This document shows, piece by piece, positions 39,735 to 47,332 of a stretch of 64,000 nt of DNA (position 1 is its first letter; each line of letters starts with the position of its first letter). Made by a program: the position numbers and the translations under genes. The notes below the pieces were generated by a model. It was not told the origin of the DNA, did no database searches, and saw only the letters and a program-made list of their open reading frames with translations. Source of the DNA: Bradyrhizobium sp. 190 (lineage in GTDB: Bacteria > Pseudomonadota > Alphaproteobacteria > Rhizobiales > Xanthobacteraceae); assembly GCF_023073415.1 (NCBI RefSeq), contig NZ_JADPJL010000008.1, positions 248,001 through 312,000 of the forward strand, written 5' to 3'.

Positions 39735-40670
39735 ATGCTGCGACGAATCCTCCTTGGCTTGATTTTGGCTGGCGCTGCCGGCGCCGGCATCTTCTGGTGG
39801 CTGACGGTCCCGGCGGTTGTTGCCCCGACCTCGCTTGCTGCTTACACGCCGAACCTCGCCAACGGTGTCACAACGTTCAATGCCGGCGGCTGTTCCTCTT
39901 GCCACGCCGTTCCGAACCAGCCCGATCGGTTGAAGCTCGGCGGCGGGCTTGCAATGCCTTCGCCGTTCGGGACGTTTTACGTCCCCAACATCTCGCCTGA
40001 TCCCACTTACGGTATCGGCCGGTGGAGCGAAGCGGATTTCGTGACGGCGGTGCTCAAGGGGACTTCACCGGATGGCGCGCATTATTTTCCGGCCTTTCCA
40101 TATGCGTCCTACCAGCATGCGACAGTCGAGGACGTCCGCGACCTCTTTGCCTACCTGAAGACGCTGGCGCCGGTCGCCGGCAAGCCGCGCGACCACGACG
40201 TGCCGTTTCCATTCAACATCCGCCGCAACGTCGGCATCTGGAAATGGCTGTTCATGGACGGCAAGCCTTTCACGGCGGACGCCTCACATTCGGCGTCATG
40301 GAATCGCGGCGCTTATCTCGTCAACGGTCTGGGCCATTGCGCCGAGTGCCACAGCCCGCGCAACTTCCTCGGTGGCATCGTCGAGGCGCAACGCTTCGCA
40401 GGCGGGCCCAATCCGGAGGGCGAGGGCTGGGTGCCCAACATCACTCAGAAGAGATTGGACGAATGGAGCGCAAAGGACATCGCCTACTTCCTCGAAACCG
40501 GGCAAACGCCTGACGGTGACACCGCGGGCGGTTCGATGGCGCGCGTGATCAGGAACACGTCGCAATTGCCGCCGGAGGACCGCGCCGCCATAGCGGAGTA
40601 TCTGAAGTCGCTGCCGCCGGTCGAGGGACCGCCGCGGCCCAAGAAGGCAAAGGACGCCGAGAAGTCATGA
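39735..40670 (+). CDS. Membrane-anchored dihaem cytochrome c
   Basis: 311 aa. One N-terminal membrane helix (residues 4-24) is followed by two cytochrome c domains with CSSCH (53-57) and CAECH (202-206), and a charged Lys-rich tail. It resembles the cytochrome c subunits that take electrons from membrane alcohol/aldehyde dehydrogenases and from cytochrome-linked molybdenum hydroxylases. Its nearness to the CoxL-like gene suggests such a partnership, but the CHRD gene on the opposite strand lies between. Confidence 0.88.
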   Translation: MLRRILLGLILAGAAGAGIFWWLTVPAVVAPTSLAAYTPNLANGVTTFNAGGCSSCHAVPNQPDRLKLGGGLAMPSPFGTFYVPNISPDPTYGIGRWSEADFVTAVLKGTSPDGAHYFPAFPYASYQHATVEDVRDLFAYLKTLAPVAGKPRDHDVPFPFNIRRNVGIWKWLFMDGKPFTADASHSASWNRGAYLVNGLGHCAECHSPRNFLGGIVEAQRFAGGPNPEGEGWVPNITQKRLDEWSAKDIAYFLETGQTPDGDTAGGSMARVIRNTSQLPPEDRAAIAEYLKSLPPVEGPPRPKKAKDAEKS

Positions 40671-40691
40671 CCGGCGCGTTGCCGCCCGCGA

Positions 40692-41504
40692 TCAGGGCGT
40701 CAAGGCCGCGGTGATCGGCATCCGCCTCTCTGGCGGCGCAGGGGACGCAATAGGAGGCACGAGCGACAGCGGCTTGCGCGGCGCAGGTGTGGCGATCTTG
40801 GCCCGCTTCGGTTCGGTGGCAGGCTTCGGCGAAGCTAAAGCCGCGAGCGGGTCGAGATCTCCGACGCGATACAGAACGATGCCGCGGTCGAAATTGGCGG
40901 TTGCGAAGCGCGGATAATATTGAATCGCCAGATTGTATGAGACGAATCCTGGGACAGGTTCGAAACGGCCGATGGCCGCAGCGTTTGCCTCTTTCGCTGC
41001 GGGCGTAACCGCCGATGTCACGATGGCGCCGACGGTCGATGGCTCCCCCTCGCGCTGGACGCGCGGTTCATCCGAAGCGGTGACGTCAGGATGCAGCGCT
41101 GCGACGACTTGCGCTTCGCCGATGGTCCTGTCGGTCGTGATTTCCGCTGCGCCGGGTGGCTTTGAAAACAGCCCGAACAGGACGTAGCCTCCGACCAGCA
41201 CCGCCGAAATGACCGTTGCCGCCATCGTGTTGGAGGCAACCTTGCGCACGGTCTCGTAGGTCTGCACGGCCTTCGTGGCCGGCGGCTGGAGCGCAATGGC
41301 GAGCAGTTCATCGTAGGTCTCGCGCTGCTCGACATCGGTCAGGATGTCATAGGCGCGCACCAGCTCCCTGAACCGCAGCGCAGCATCGGGATTGTCGGGA
41401 TTGATATCGGGATGTGTAGCCTTCGCGGCCTTGCGGAACGCCGTCCGCAGCCCCTCGGCGTCATCGCTCGGAAGCGCTCCGAGCAAATCGTATAACGTCC
41501 CCAT
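40692..41504 (-). CDS. J-domain protein with a membrane segment
   Basis: 270 aa. Residues 3-66 form a J domain with the HPD motif at 31-33, which stimulates Hsp70 (DnaK). One hydrophobic helix lies at about 94-113. The C-terminal 150 residues are Ala/Pro/Lys-rich with a small ordered patch (NLAIQYYPRFATANFDRGIVLYRVG). A membrane-tethered co-chaperone is likely; the client is unknown. It is convergent with the dihaem cytochrome gene, 21 bases apart. ATG 41504 starts directly before the J domain. Confidence 0.88.
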   Translation of the reverse strand: MGTLYDLLGALPSDDAEGLRTAFRKAAKATHPDINPDNPDAALRFRELVRAYDILTDVEQRETYDELLAIALQPPATKAVQTYETVRKVASNTMAATVISAVLVGGYVLFGLFSKPPGAAEITTDRTIGEAQVVAALHPDVTASDEPRVQREGEPSTVGAIVTSAVTPAAKEANAAAIGRFEPVPGFVSYNLAIQYYPRFATANFDRGIVLYRVGDLDPLAALASPKPATEPKRAKIATPAPRKPLSLVPPIASPAPPERRMPITAALTP

Positions 41505-41730
41505 GGTGGTACTCGCGACTATTTCCCCCTCGGATGTCCCCCGCCGCGGAGCCTCCGATTGACGACGCCTTAGGTAATCAAAAATATCAAGGCGGTAGAA
41601 TGATCCTCTTATGGCAAAAGCATGCCATGGTTAACGGCGTTAACCATCCGCTGCCGTGGAGGTTGTTGCACTGGGTGTATCAGGCGGGCGCGGAGCCCTC
41701 CAACGGCGGTCGCTCGCGCCAGGACGCGGC

Positions 41731-42807
41731 TTAACTCACGAGCCTCGCTATTCCCAGCTCGTCGGCGACCTGGTCCAGTCCGCGCAGCAGCGCAGGCGCT
41801 ATGGGAATGCCAAGGCTGGTCCGCCTCAGGCGCGTTTCATGGCTGCGTTCGCCGGGCACCCAGATGCGGTCCACGCCGGGCATGCGCCGGCTGTTGCGGA
41901 AGTCGCGCACCAGCGCATCGACGCTTCGCTTGAAGACGGCGAGGTCGCCAAAGGCTGAGATGTTGATCGCGGCGATCGCTTGTCCGGTGTTGGTGACGCT
42001 GTCGTCGTCGTGATTGAAGTCGATCACGTCGCGGCCCATCGCGGCGCCGCCGAGCGTGCCTGCGAGCAGGCCGATGACCATCGCCAGGCCATAGCCCTTG
42101 TAGCCGGCCTCCATGCCGCCGAGCGGCAGCAACATGCCTTCGTCGGCGCGTTTCGGGTCGGTCAGCGGCTTGCCTTCGCGATCGATCATCCAGCCCTCCG
42201 GCATGGTCTCGCCACGCAACGCCTTGGTTTTCACCTTGCCGTAGGCGGCGACCGTCGTCGCCATGTCGAGCACGATCGGTTTTTCGTCGCAGGCTGGAAT
42301 CGCCGCTGCGATCGGATTGGTCGACAGCAGCATGTCGAGGCCGCCCCAGGGCGGAAGGTGATTGGCGTTGCCGACCGCGAAGTAGAGCCCGATCATGTCA
42401 TGGGCCAGCGGCATCGTGGCGTAGAGCGAGGCGGGACCGGCGTGGTTGCTGAACTGCGAATTGACCCAGCCTATTCCGGTAGTGCGCGCCTTTTCGATCG
42501 CCATCTCGGCCGCGCGTTTCATGACGAGGTGGCCCATGCCGTTGTCGCCGTTCAGGACCGCCGTGCTGGCGTGCTCGTGCACGACATGGATGTTCGGCCG
42601 GACGTTGAAGCCGCCGGCCTTGATCCGCCTGACATATTGCGGCAACCGGCTGACGCCGTGCCCGTCCGACCACTGCAGGTCGGCCGCCGCCATCAGGTCC
42701 GCGACAACAGCAGCATCGTCGTCCGGCAAGCCCACCGCGACGAGCGCTTGCTCAATGAAGGCTTTCAACCGGCCAAAAGTAACTGATGTCTCGGACAGGA
42801 CGGGCAC
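41731..42807 (-). CDS. Ldh-family (malate/L-lactate/ureidoglycolate-type) dehydrogenase
   Basis: 358 aa, the Ldh_2 fold, unrelated to classic Rossmann LDH. DGHGVSRLPQYVRRI near 48, NGDNGMGHLVMKRAAEMA, NSQFSNHAGPASLYA with the catalytic His, and LLSTNPIAAAIP are family signatures. Members reduce 2-keto acids with NAD(P)H (malate, lactate, ureidoglycolate, 2,3-diketogulonate). The substrate is not evident. It lies 69 bases downstream of the Lrp-type RAM gene on the same strand. Confidence 0.9.
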   Translation of the reverse strand: MPVLSETSVTFGRLKAFIEQALVAVGLPDDDAAVVADLMAAADLQWSDGHGVSRLPQYVRRIKAGGFNVRPNIHVVHEHASTAVLNGDNGMGHLVMKRAAEMAIEKARTTGIGWVNSQFSNHAGPASLYATMPLAHDMIGLYFAVGNANHLPPWGGLDMLLSTNPIAAAIPACDEKPIVLDMATTVAAYGKVKTKALRGETMPEGWMIDREGKPLTDPKRADEGMLLPLGGMEAGYKGYGLAMVIGLLAGTLGGAAMGRDVIDFNHDDDSVTNTGQAIAAINISAFGDLAVFKRSVDALVRDFRNSRRMPGVDRIWVPGERSHETRLRRTSLGIPIAPALLRGLDQVADELGIARLVS

Positions 42808-42876
42808 TCCCAGAGGCCTGCGGGCGGTAGCCGCGCGCCGGGCGAAGTCGACGGCGGGCAGGCGGGACAGCCGTTG

Positions 42877-43122
42877 CTAGCCTGTGCCGAACGCCTTGAA
42901 CGTAATGATGGTGTGGGTGTCCTGGATGCCCGGAATCACCTGCACCCTCTCGTTGACGAAATGGCCGATGTCGGTGTCGTTATCGACATAGAATTTAACC
43001 AGCAGATCGTAATCGCCGGCGGTGGAATAGATCTCCGAGGCGATCTCGGCCTCCGCGAGCGCATTGGCGACAGCATAGGACTGGCCGAGCTTGCATTTGA
43101 ACTGGACGAAGAAGGGAACCAT
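42877..43122 (-). CDS. Lrp/AsnC ligand-binding (RAM) domain protein without DNA-binding domain
   Basis: 81 aa. The whole protein is one RAM domain (MVPFFVQFKCKLGQSYAVANALAEAE, STAGDYDLLVKFYVDN, IPGIQDTHTIITF); the helix-turn-helix of Lrp regulators is absent. The ATG at 43122 follows a GAAGGGAA site, so it is not a truncated longer gene. Stand-alone RAM proteins form octamers and may sense amino acids. It is divergent from thiD and upstream of the Ldh gene. Confidence 0.88.
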   Translation of the reverse strand: MVPFFVQFKCKLGQSYAVANALAEAEIASEIYSTAGDYDLLVKFYVDNDTDIGHFVNERVQVIPGIQDTHTIITFKAFGTG

Positions 43123-43268
43123 CGCTGTCGTCTCCAAAAATGTTGGCCCCAATAGGCCAAAAACCACAGGGGATGGCAAGCCAGCTTGCCGCCAACGGGA
43201 GGGCGCGTTAGGACAGGCCGCTTAGGACAAGACATGGCCCTGAACACAGCATTTTCACGAGACTTCTG

Positions 43269-44069
43269 ATGACGACGCCGATTGCGCTGACCATCGCCGG
43301 CTCCGATTCCTCTGGAGGAGCGGGCATCCAGGCTGACCTGAAGACGTTTGCCGCGCTCGGCGTCTACGGCGCCTCCGTGATCACGGCGCTGACCGCGCAG
43401 AATACCCAAGGCGTCAGCGGCATCCACCAGGTGCCGGCCGAGTTCGTGACTTCGCAGATCGACGCGGTGTTTTCGGACCTGGCGGTAGGCGCGGTCAAGA
43501 TCGGCATGGTGGCGCAGCCCCCGGTTATGGATGCCATCGTCGCCGGGCTGGCGCGCTGGTCGCCGAAGCATGTCGTGCTCGATCCTGTGATGGTCGCAAC
43601 CTCGGGCGACCGGCTGCTCGCCACGGAAGCGGTCGACGCGCTGCGGACCAAGCTCATTCCGTTGGCGTCGGTGATCACGCCCAATCTGCCGGAAGCCGCA
43701 GCGCTGCTCGACGAGGGCGTGGCGGCCGACGAAGCCGCCGTCGAGAAACAAGGCAGGCGATTGCTGGCTCTGGGTTGCAAGGCGGTGCTGATCAAGGGCG
43801 GTCACGGCGAGGGCGCCGAGAGCATCGACTATCTGATCGACTCCTCTGGTGTCATCGCACTCGCCGCGCCGCGCATCGCCACAAAAAATACCCACGGCAC
43901 CGGCTGCTCGCTCTCCTCGGCGATTGCCGCGGGACTGGCAAAGGGCGAGGGCATGGAGAGCGCCGTGCGCAAGGCCAAGGCCTTCGTCAGCGCTGCCATT
44001 GCCGCTGCAGATCGCTTCAGCGTCGGGCATGGCCACGGCCCGATCCATCATTTTCAGAAGTTTTATTGA
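43269..44069 (+). CDS. thiD: Hydroxymethylpyrimidine / phosphomethylpyrimidine kinase
   Basis: 266 aa, ribokinase-like. [37 protein letters not shown] at the N-terminus and [15 protein letters not shown] with the catalytic Asp/Gly region are diagnostic of ThiD. It phosphorylates HMP and HMP-P for thiamine pyrophosphate synthesis. No TPP riboswitch is recognised upstream. It is followed by a long palindromic repeat. Confidence 0.94.
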   Translation: MTTPIALTIAGSDSSGGAGIQADLKTFAALGVYGASVITALTAQNTQGVSGIHQVPAEFVTSQIDAVFSDLAVGAVKIGMVAQPPVMDAIVAGLARWSPKHVVLDPVMVATSGDRLLATEAVDALRTKLIPLASVITPNLPEAAALLDEGVAADEAAVEKQGRRLLALGCKAVLIKGGHGEGAESIDYLIDSSGVIALAAPRIATKNTHGTGCSLSSAIAAGLAKGEGMESAVRKAKAFVSAAIAAADRFSVGHGHGPIHHFQKFY

Positions 44070-44081
44070 AGTCCCATCCGC

Positions 44082-44203
44082 CGTCGTCCCTGCGAACGCA
44101 GGGACCCATACCGCGTTGTCCTATCGATAGAAGCGAGATGGCTGACGTCCTCCAAAACAATTGGTGCCGCGGCGTATGGGTCCCTGCGTTCGCAGGGACG
44201 ACG
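44082..44203. repeat. Palindromic repeat with perfect 30-bp arms
   Basis: Arms at 44082-44111 and 44174-44203 are exact inverted copies, each itself containing a small palindrome (ccctgcg/cgcaggg). A 62-base spacer separates them. It starts 13 bases after thiD and would form a long hairpin in its 3' untranslated RNA. It is of the same gtcgtcc...gggacc type as 38879-39018. Confidence 0.95.
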
Positions 44204-44316
44204 CTGCGATGTTGCCGCTCTCATGTCGCTTGGCTGTCGCATCGCGCTGTTATCCGCAAACTACGGGGCGCGACACTGATTCTCGTGGGGCTATGGGTCG
44301 CGTGAACTAGTCATCG

Positions 44317-44340
44317 CCCTGTCACAGAAATCTGTCAGGG
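44317..44340 (+). promoter_or_regulatory. Hairpin just before the phosphoesterase start
   Basis: The left arm ccctgtcacaga (44317-44328) pairs with tctgtcaggg (44331-44340), with two unpaired bases. The ribosome site GGGGACAGG overlaps the right arm and lies just before ATG 44348, so folding could limit translation. Confidence 0.35.
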
Positions 44341-44347
44341 GACAGGT

Positions 44348-45160
44348 ATGGGTAGTGACTCCTTGAGTGAAGACAGCCCGGAACGGCGTTTTCGCACCTT
44401 GTTTATCTCCGACGTCCATCTCGGAGCCCGCGGCTCGCAAGCCGATCGATTGCTGGACTTCCTCAAGAGCCACGACGCCGACACCATCTATCTTGTCGGT
44501 GATATCGTCGATGGCTGGGCGCTGAAGTCGGGCTGGTACTGGCCGCAATCGCACAACGACTTCGTGCAGAAGATGCTGCGCAAGGCGCGCAAGGGCGCCA
44601 AGGTCATCTACGTGCCGGGCAATCACGACGAGTTCCTGCGCAACTATTACGGCACGCATTTCGGCGGCATCGACGTGGTGGAAAACACCATTCATGAGGG
44701 CGCCGACGGCAAACGCTACCTCGTCATCCACGGCGACATCTTCGATCTCGTCGTGCAGAACGCGCGCTGGCTCGCCCATCTCGGCGACAAGGCCTATGAC
44801 TTTGCCATCCAGATGAATCGCCTCGTCAACTTCTTCCGGCGCATGTTCGGCGTGCCCTATTGGTCGCTGTCGCAATGGGCGAAGCTGAAGGTCAAGAACG
44901 CCGTGAATTATATCGGCGCGTTCGAGAAAACGCTGGCCGGCGAGGCGCGGCGGCACGGCGCCGACGGCGTGATCTGCGGCCACATTCACTACGCCACCAT
45001 CCGCGACGAGCACGGCATCCGCTACATGAATTGCGGCGACTGGGTGGAAAGCTGCACCGCACTCGCCGAACATGAGGACGGCCGGTTTGAAATCATTACC
45101 TGGACCGATCCGCAGCGGAAGGCGCTACCCGTTCCCCGCGTCGCGGCGCGCGCCGCATGA
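44348..45160 (+). CDS. LpxH-like metallophosphoesterase
   Basis: 270 aa, calcineurin-like. Metal-ligand motifs: SDVHLG (Asp22, His24), GDIVDGW, GNHDE, and GHIHYA. The family includes LpxH (UDP-2,3-diacylglucosamine diphosphatase) and is often annotated so. Alphaproteobacteria usually use LpxI for that step, and this gene overlaps a GT4 glycosyltransferase gene by four bases, so a role in glycolipid metabolism is more likely than lipid A. It is probably at the inner-membrane surface. Confidence 0.82.
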   Translation: MGSDSLSEDSPERRFRTLFISDVHLGARGSQADRLLDFLKSHDADTIYLVGDIVDGWALKSGWYWPQSHNDFVQKMLRKARKGAKVIYVPGNHDEFLRNYYGTHFGGIDVVENTIHEGADGKRYLVIHGDIFDLVVQNARWLAHLGDKAYDFAIQMNRLVNFFRRMFGVPYWSLSQWAKLKVKNAVNYIGAFEKTLAGEARRHGADGVICGHIHYATIRDEHGIRYMNCGDWVESCTALAEHEDGRFEIITWTDPQRKALPVPRVAARAA

Positions 45161-46215
45161 CGCATATCCTGGTCGCGACCGATGCGTGGCATCCCCAGGT
45201 CAACGGGGTGGTTCGGACGCTGACCATGATGGCCGAGGCGGCCAAGGGATTTGGCGTCGAGGTGAGTTTCCTGACGCCGCAATCGTTTCGCACTTTTGCG
45301 ATGCCGAGCTATCCCGATCTGCGGCTGGCACTGCCGTATCCGGCAAAAATCGCAAAACTGATCGAGGCGGCAAAGCCCGACAGCATTCATATCGCGACCG
45401 AAGGTCCGATCGGGCTGTTGGTGCGGCGCTATTGCCGCAAGCGGGGCCTGCCATTCACCACGAGCTTTCACACCCGCTTCCCCGAATATGTTTCGGCGCG
45501 TTCGCCGATTCCGGAATCCTTGACGTGGCGGGCGCTGCGCGCCTTCCACCGGCCGAGCCAAGCGGTGATGGCGGCAACGCCGGCGCTGGCGGCCGAATTG
45601 CGCATGCGCGGTTTTCGCAACGTGGTGCTGTGGTCACGCGGCGTCGATACCTCGCTGTTTCATCCGCGCAGCACCGATCTCTGCCTGCCGATGCCTGTGT
45701 TCCTCTGCGTCGGGCGCGTCGCGGTTGAAAAGAATCTCGAGGCCTTCCTCAACCTCGATTTGCCTGGCACCAAGCTCATCGTCGGCGACGGGCCGGCGCG
45801 CGCGGCGCTGGAGCGGAAATATCCGGATGCCGTCTTCCTGGGCGCAAGGCATGGCGAGGAACTGGCCGAAATCTACGCCGCCTCCGATATTTTCGTATTT
45901 CCCAGCAGGACCGACACGTTTGGCCTGGTGCTGCTGGAGGCGCTGGCCAGTGGCCTGCCGGTTGCCGCCTTTCCGGTCACCGGTCCGCGCGACGTGATCG
46001 GCTCGGCGCCGGTCGGCGTCCTGGACGACGATCTGCGCGCGGCCTGCCTGGAAGCGCTGCAGATTTCGCGGCAAGATTGCGTCGAATTCGCCGCTGGCTA
46101 CAGCTGGCAGGCCTCCGCGCGGGTTTTTGTCGAGCATGCCCTGAATGTTCGCCCCGTCCTGTCCGAAGGCGAGGAGGCCGAATTTGTGGCTGATAATCCG
46201 CATCTCGTGGCCTGA
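45157..46215 (+). CDS. GT4 glycosyltransferase, glycolipid type
   Basis: 352 aa, GT-B fold. The N-terminal ATDAWHPQVNGVVRTL resembles processive or mono-glycosyl diacylglycerol synthases and MgtA-type mannosyltransferases; FTTSFHTRFPEYV follows. The donor domain has VGRVAVEKNLEAF and PSRTDTFGLVLLEALASGLPV (EX7E-like). It would glycosylate a membrane lipid such as diacylglycerol. The ATGA overlap with the phosphoesterase gene indicates coupled translation and a shared pathway. Confidence 0.85.
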   Translation: MTHILVATDAWHPQVNGVVRTLTMMAEAAKGFGVEVSFLTPQSFRTFAMPSYPDLRLALPYPAKIAKLIEAAKPDSIHIATEGPIGLLVRRYCRKRGLPFTTSFHTRFPEYVSARSPIPESLTWRALRAFHRPSQAVMAATPALAAELRMRGFRNVVLWSRGVDTSLFHPRSTDLCLPMPVFLCVGRVAVEKNLEAFLNLDLPGTKLIVGDGPARAALERKYPDAVFLGARHGEELAEIYAASDIFVFPSRTDTFGLVLLEALASGLPVAAFPVTGPRDVIGSAPVGVLDDDLRAACLEALQISRQDCVEFAAGYSWQASARVFVEHALNVRPVLSEGEEAEFVADNPHLVA

Positions 46216-46268
46216 GTTCACGCTAAATCGTCTTGCTCGCCAGTCTGCGACCGCGATACAAATGGCGG

Positions 46269-47258
46269 ATGCCAGAATCCATCCAAAATCCACCCATTGG
46301 CGCGGCTGATATCGAGGCCGCCGCCAAGGTGGTCGCGCCCTTTGCGGTGCGGACGCCGCTGCTGTCGTTCCCCGTTCTCAATGAACGCGTCGGGACCAAG
46401 GTCTTTCTGAAGCCCGAAATGCTGCAGCGGACCGGATCGTTCAAGTTCCGCGGCGCCTTCAACAAGCTGGCCTCGATCCCGCAGGACAAGCGCGGCGGCG
46501 GGGTGGTCGCATTCTCTTCCGGCAACCACGCCCAGGGCGTGGCGGCGGCGGCGCAGATCCTCAGCATGCAGGCCACCATCGTGATGCCTGCGGACTCTCC
46601 CATCACCAAGCGCGAGCGCACCAAGGGCTATGGCGCCGAGGTGGTGCTCTACGACCGCGACAAGGAAGACCGCGAGGCCATCGCCAACGGCATTGCCAGC
46701 AAGCGTGGCGCGACGCTGGTGCGCCCCTATGACGATCCCTTCGTGATCGCCGGCCAGGGCACCGCGGGCCGCGAGATCGCCGAGGACATGGCGGCGCTCG
46801 GGCTCGTCCCCGATATCGTGGTGGCGCCGGCATCGGGCGGAGGGTTGATCGCCGGCGTTGCGACGGCGGTGAAGGCAAAATTTCCGCAAGCGCAGGTGAT
46901 CGTCGCCGAGCCCAAGGACTATGACGATCATGGCCTGTCGTTGCGCGCAGGGCATCGCGAGGCCCATCACGCCGCCGGCCGCACGATCTGCGACGCGCTG
47001 ATGGCGGCGATGCCAGGCGAGCTCACCTTCTCGATCAACAGCAAGCTGCTGGCGAATGGCGTGATCGCCTCCGACGAGGAAGTCGGCGCGGCGGTCGCCT
47101 ATGCCTATCGGGAATTGAAGCTGGTGGTAGAGCCTGGCGGCGCCGTCGGTCTCGCCGCACTGCTCGCCGGCCGCATCGATGCGAGGGGCAAGAACGTCGT
47201 CATCGTGCTCTCCGGCGGTAATGTCGACGCGGACCTGTTCGCCAAGCTGGTCGCCTGA
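46269..47258 (+). CDS. Threonine/serine dehydratase
   Basis: 329 aa, fold type II PLP enzyme without the C-terminal ACT regulatory domain of long IlvA, so of the catabolic or serine-racemase-like length. SFKFRGAFNKL holds the PLP Lys, SSGNHAQGVA binds the phosphate side, and SGGGLIAGVA the glycine loop. It deaminates threonine to 2-ketobutyrate or serine to pyruvate. Racemase activity is possible. ATG 46269 was chosen since the upstream extension is basic and short. Confidence 0.88.
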   Translation: MPESIQNPPIGAADIEAAAKVVAPFAVRTPLLSFPVLNERVGTKVFLKPEMLQRTGSFKFRGAFNKLASIPQDKRGGGVVAFSSGNHAQGVAAAAQILSMQATIVMPADSPITKRERTKGYGAEVVLYDRDKEDREAIANGIASKRGATLVRPYDDPFVIAGQGTAGREIAEDMAALGLVPDIVVAPASGGGLIAGVATAVKAKFPQAQVIVAEPKDYDDHGLSLRAGHREAHHAAGRTICDALMAAMPGELTFSINSKLLANGVIASDEEVGAAVAYAYRELKLVVEPGGAVGLAALLAGRIDARGKNVVIVLSGGNVDADLFAKLVA

Positions 47259-47276
47259 TCATCCCGTCTCAAACGG

Positions 47277-47306
47277 AACCGGGCAGAGCATGTGCTCTGC
47301 CCGGTT
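47277..47306. terminator. Terminator between threonine dehydratase and caspase genes
   Basis: A perfect 14-bp inverted repeat (47277-47290 with 47293-47306), opening to a four-base loop, followed by a weak T region. It lies 18 bases after the dehydratase stop and 26 before the stop of the minus-strand caspase gene, so it may serve both. Confidence 0.8.
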
Positions 47307-47332
47307 TCGCATTTGACGAAGCTCTCCTCCAG

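Noticed and set aside
43123..43268. TPP riboswitch before thiD.
   Set aside because: The conserved CUGAGA region and its partner stem were not found.
44348..45160. Firm assignment as LpxH.
   Set aside because: The fold and motifs fit the wider family, but the coupling to a glycosyltransferase and the usual use of LpxI in this group argue against it.
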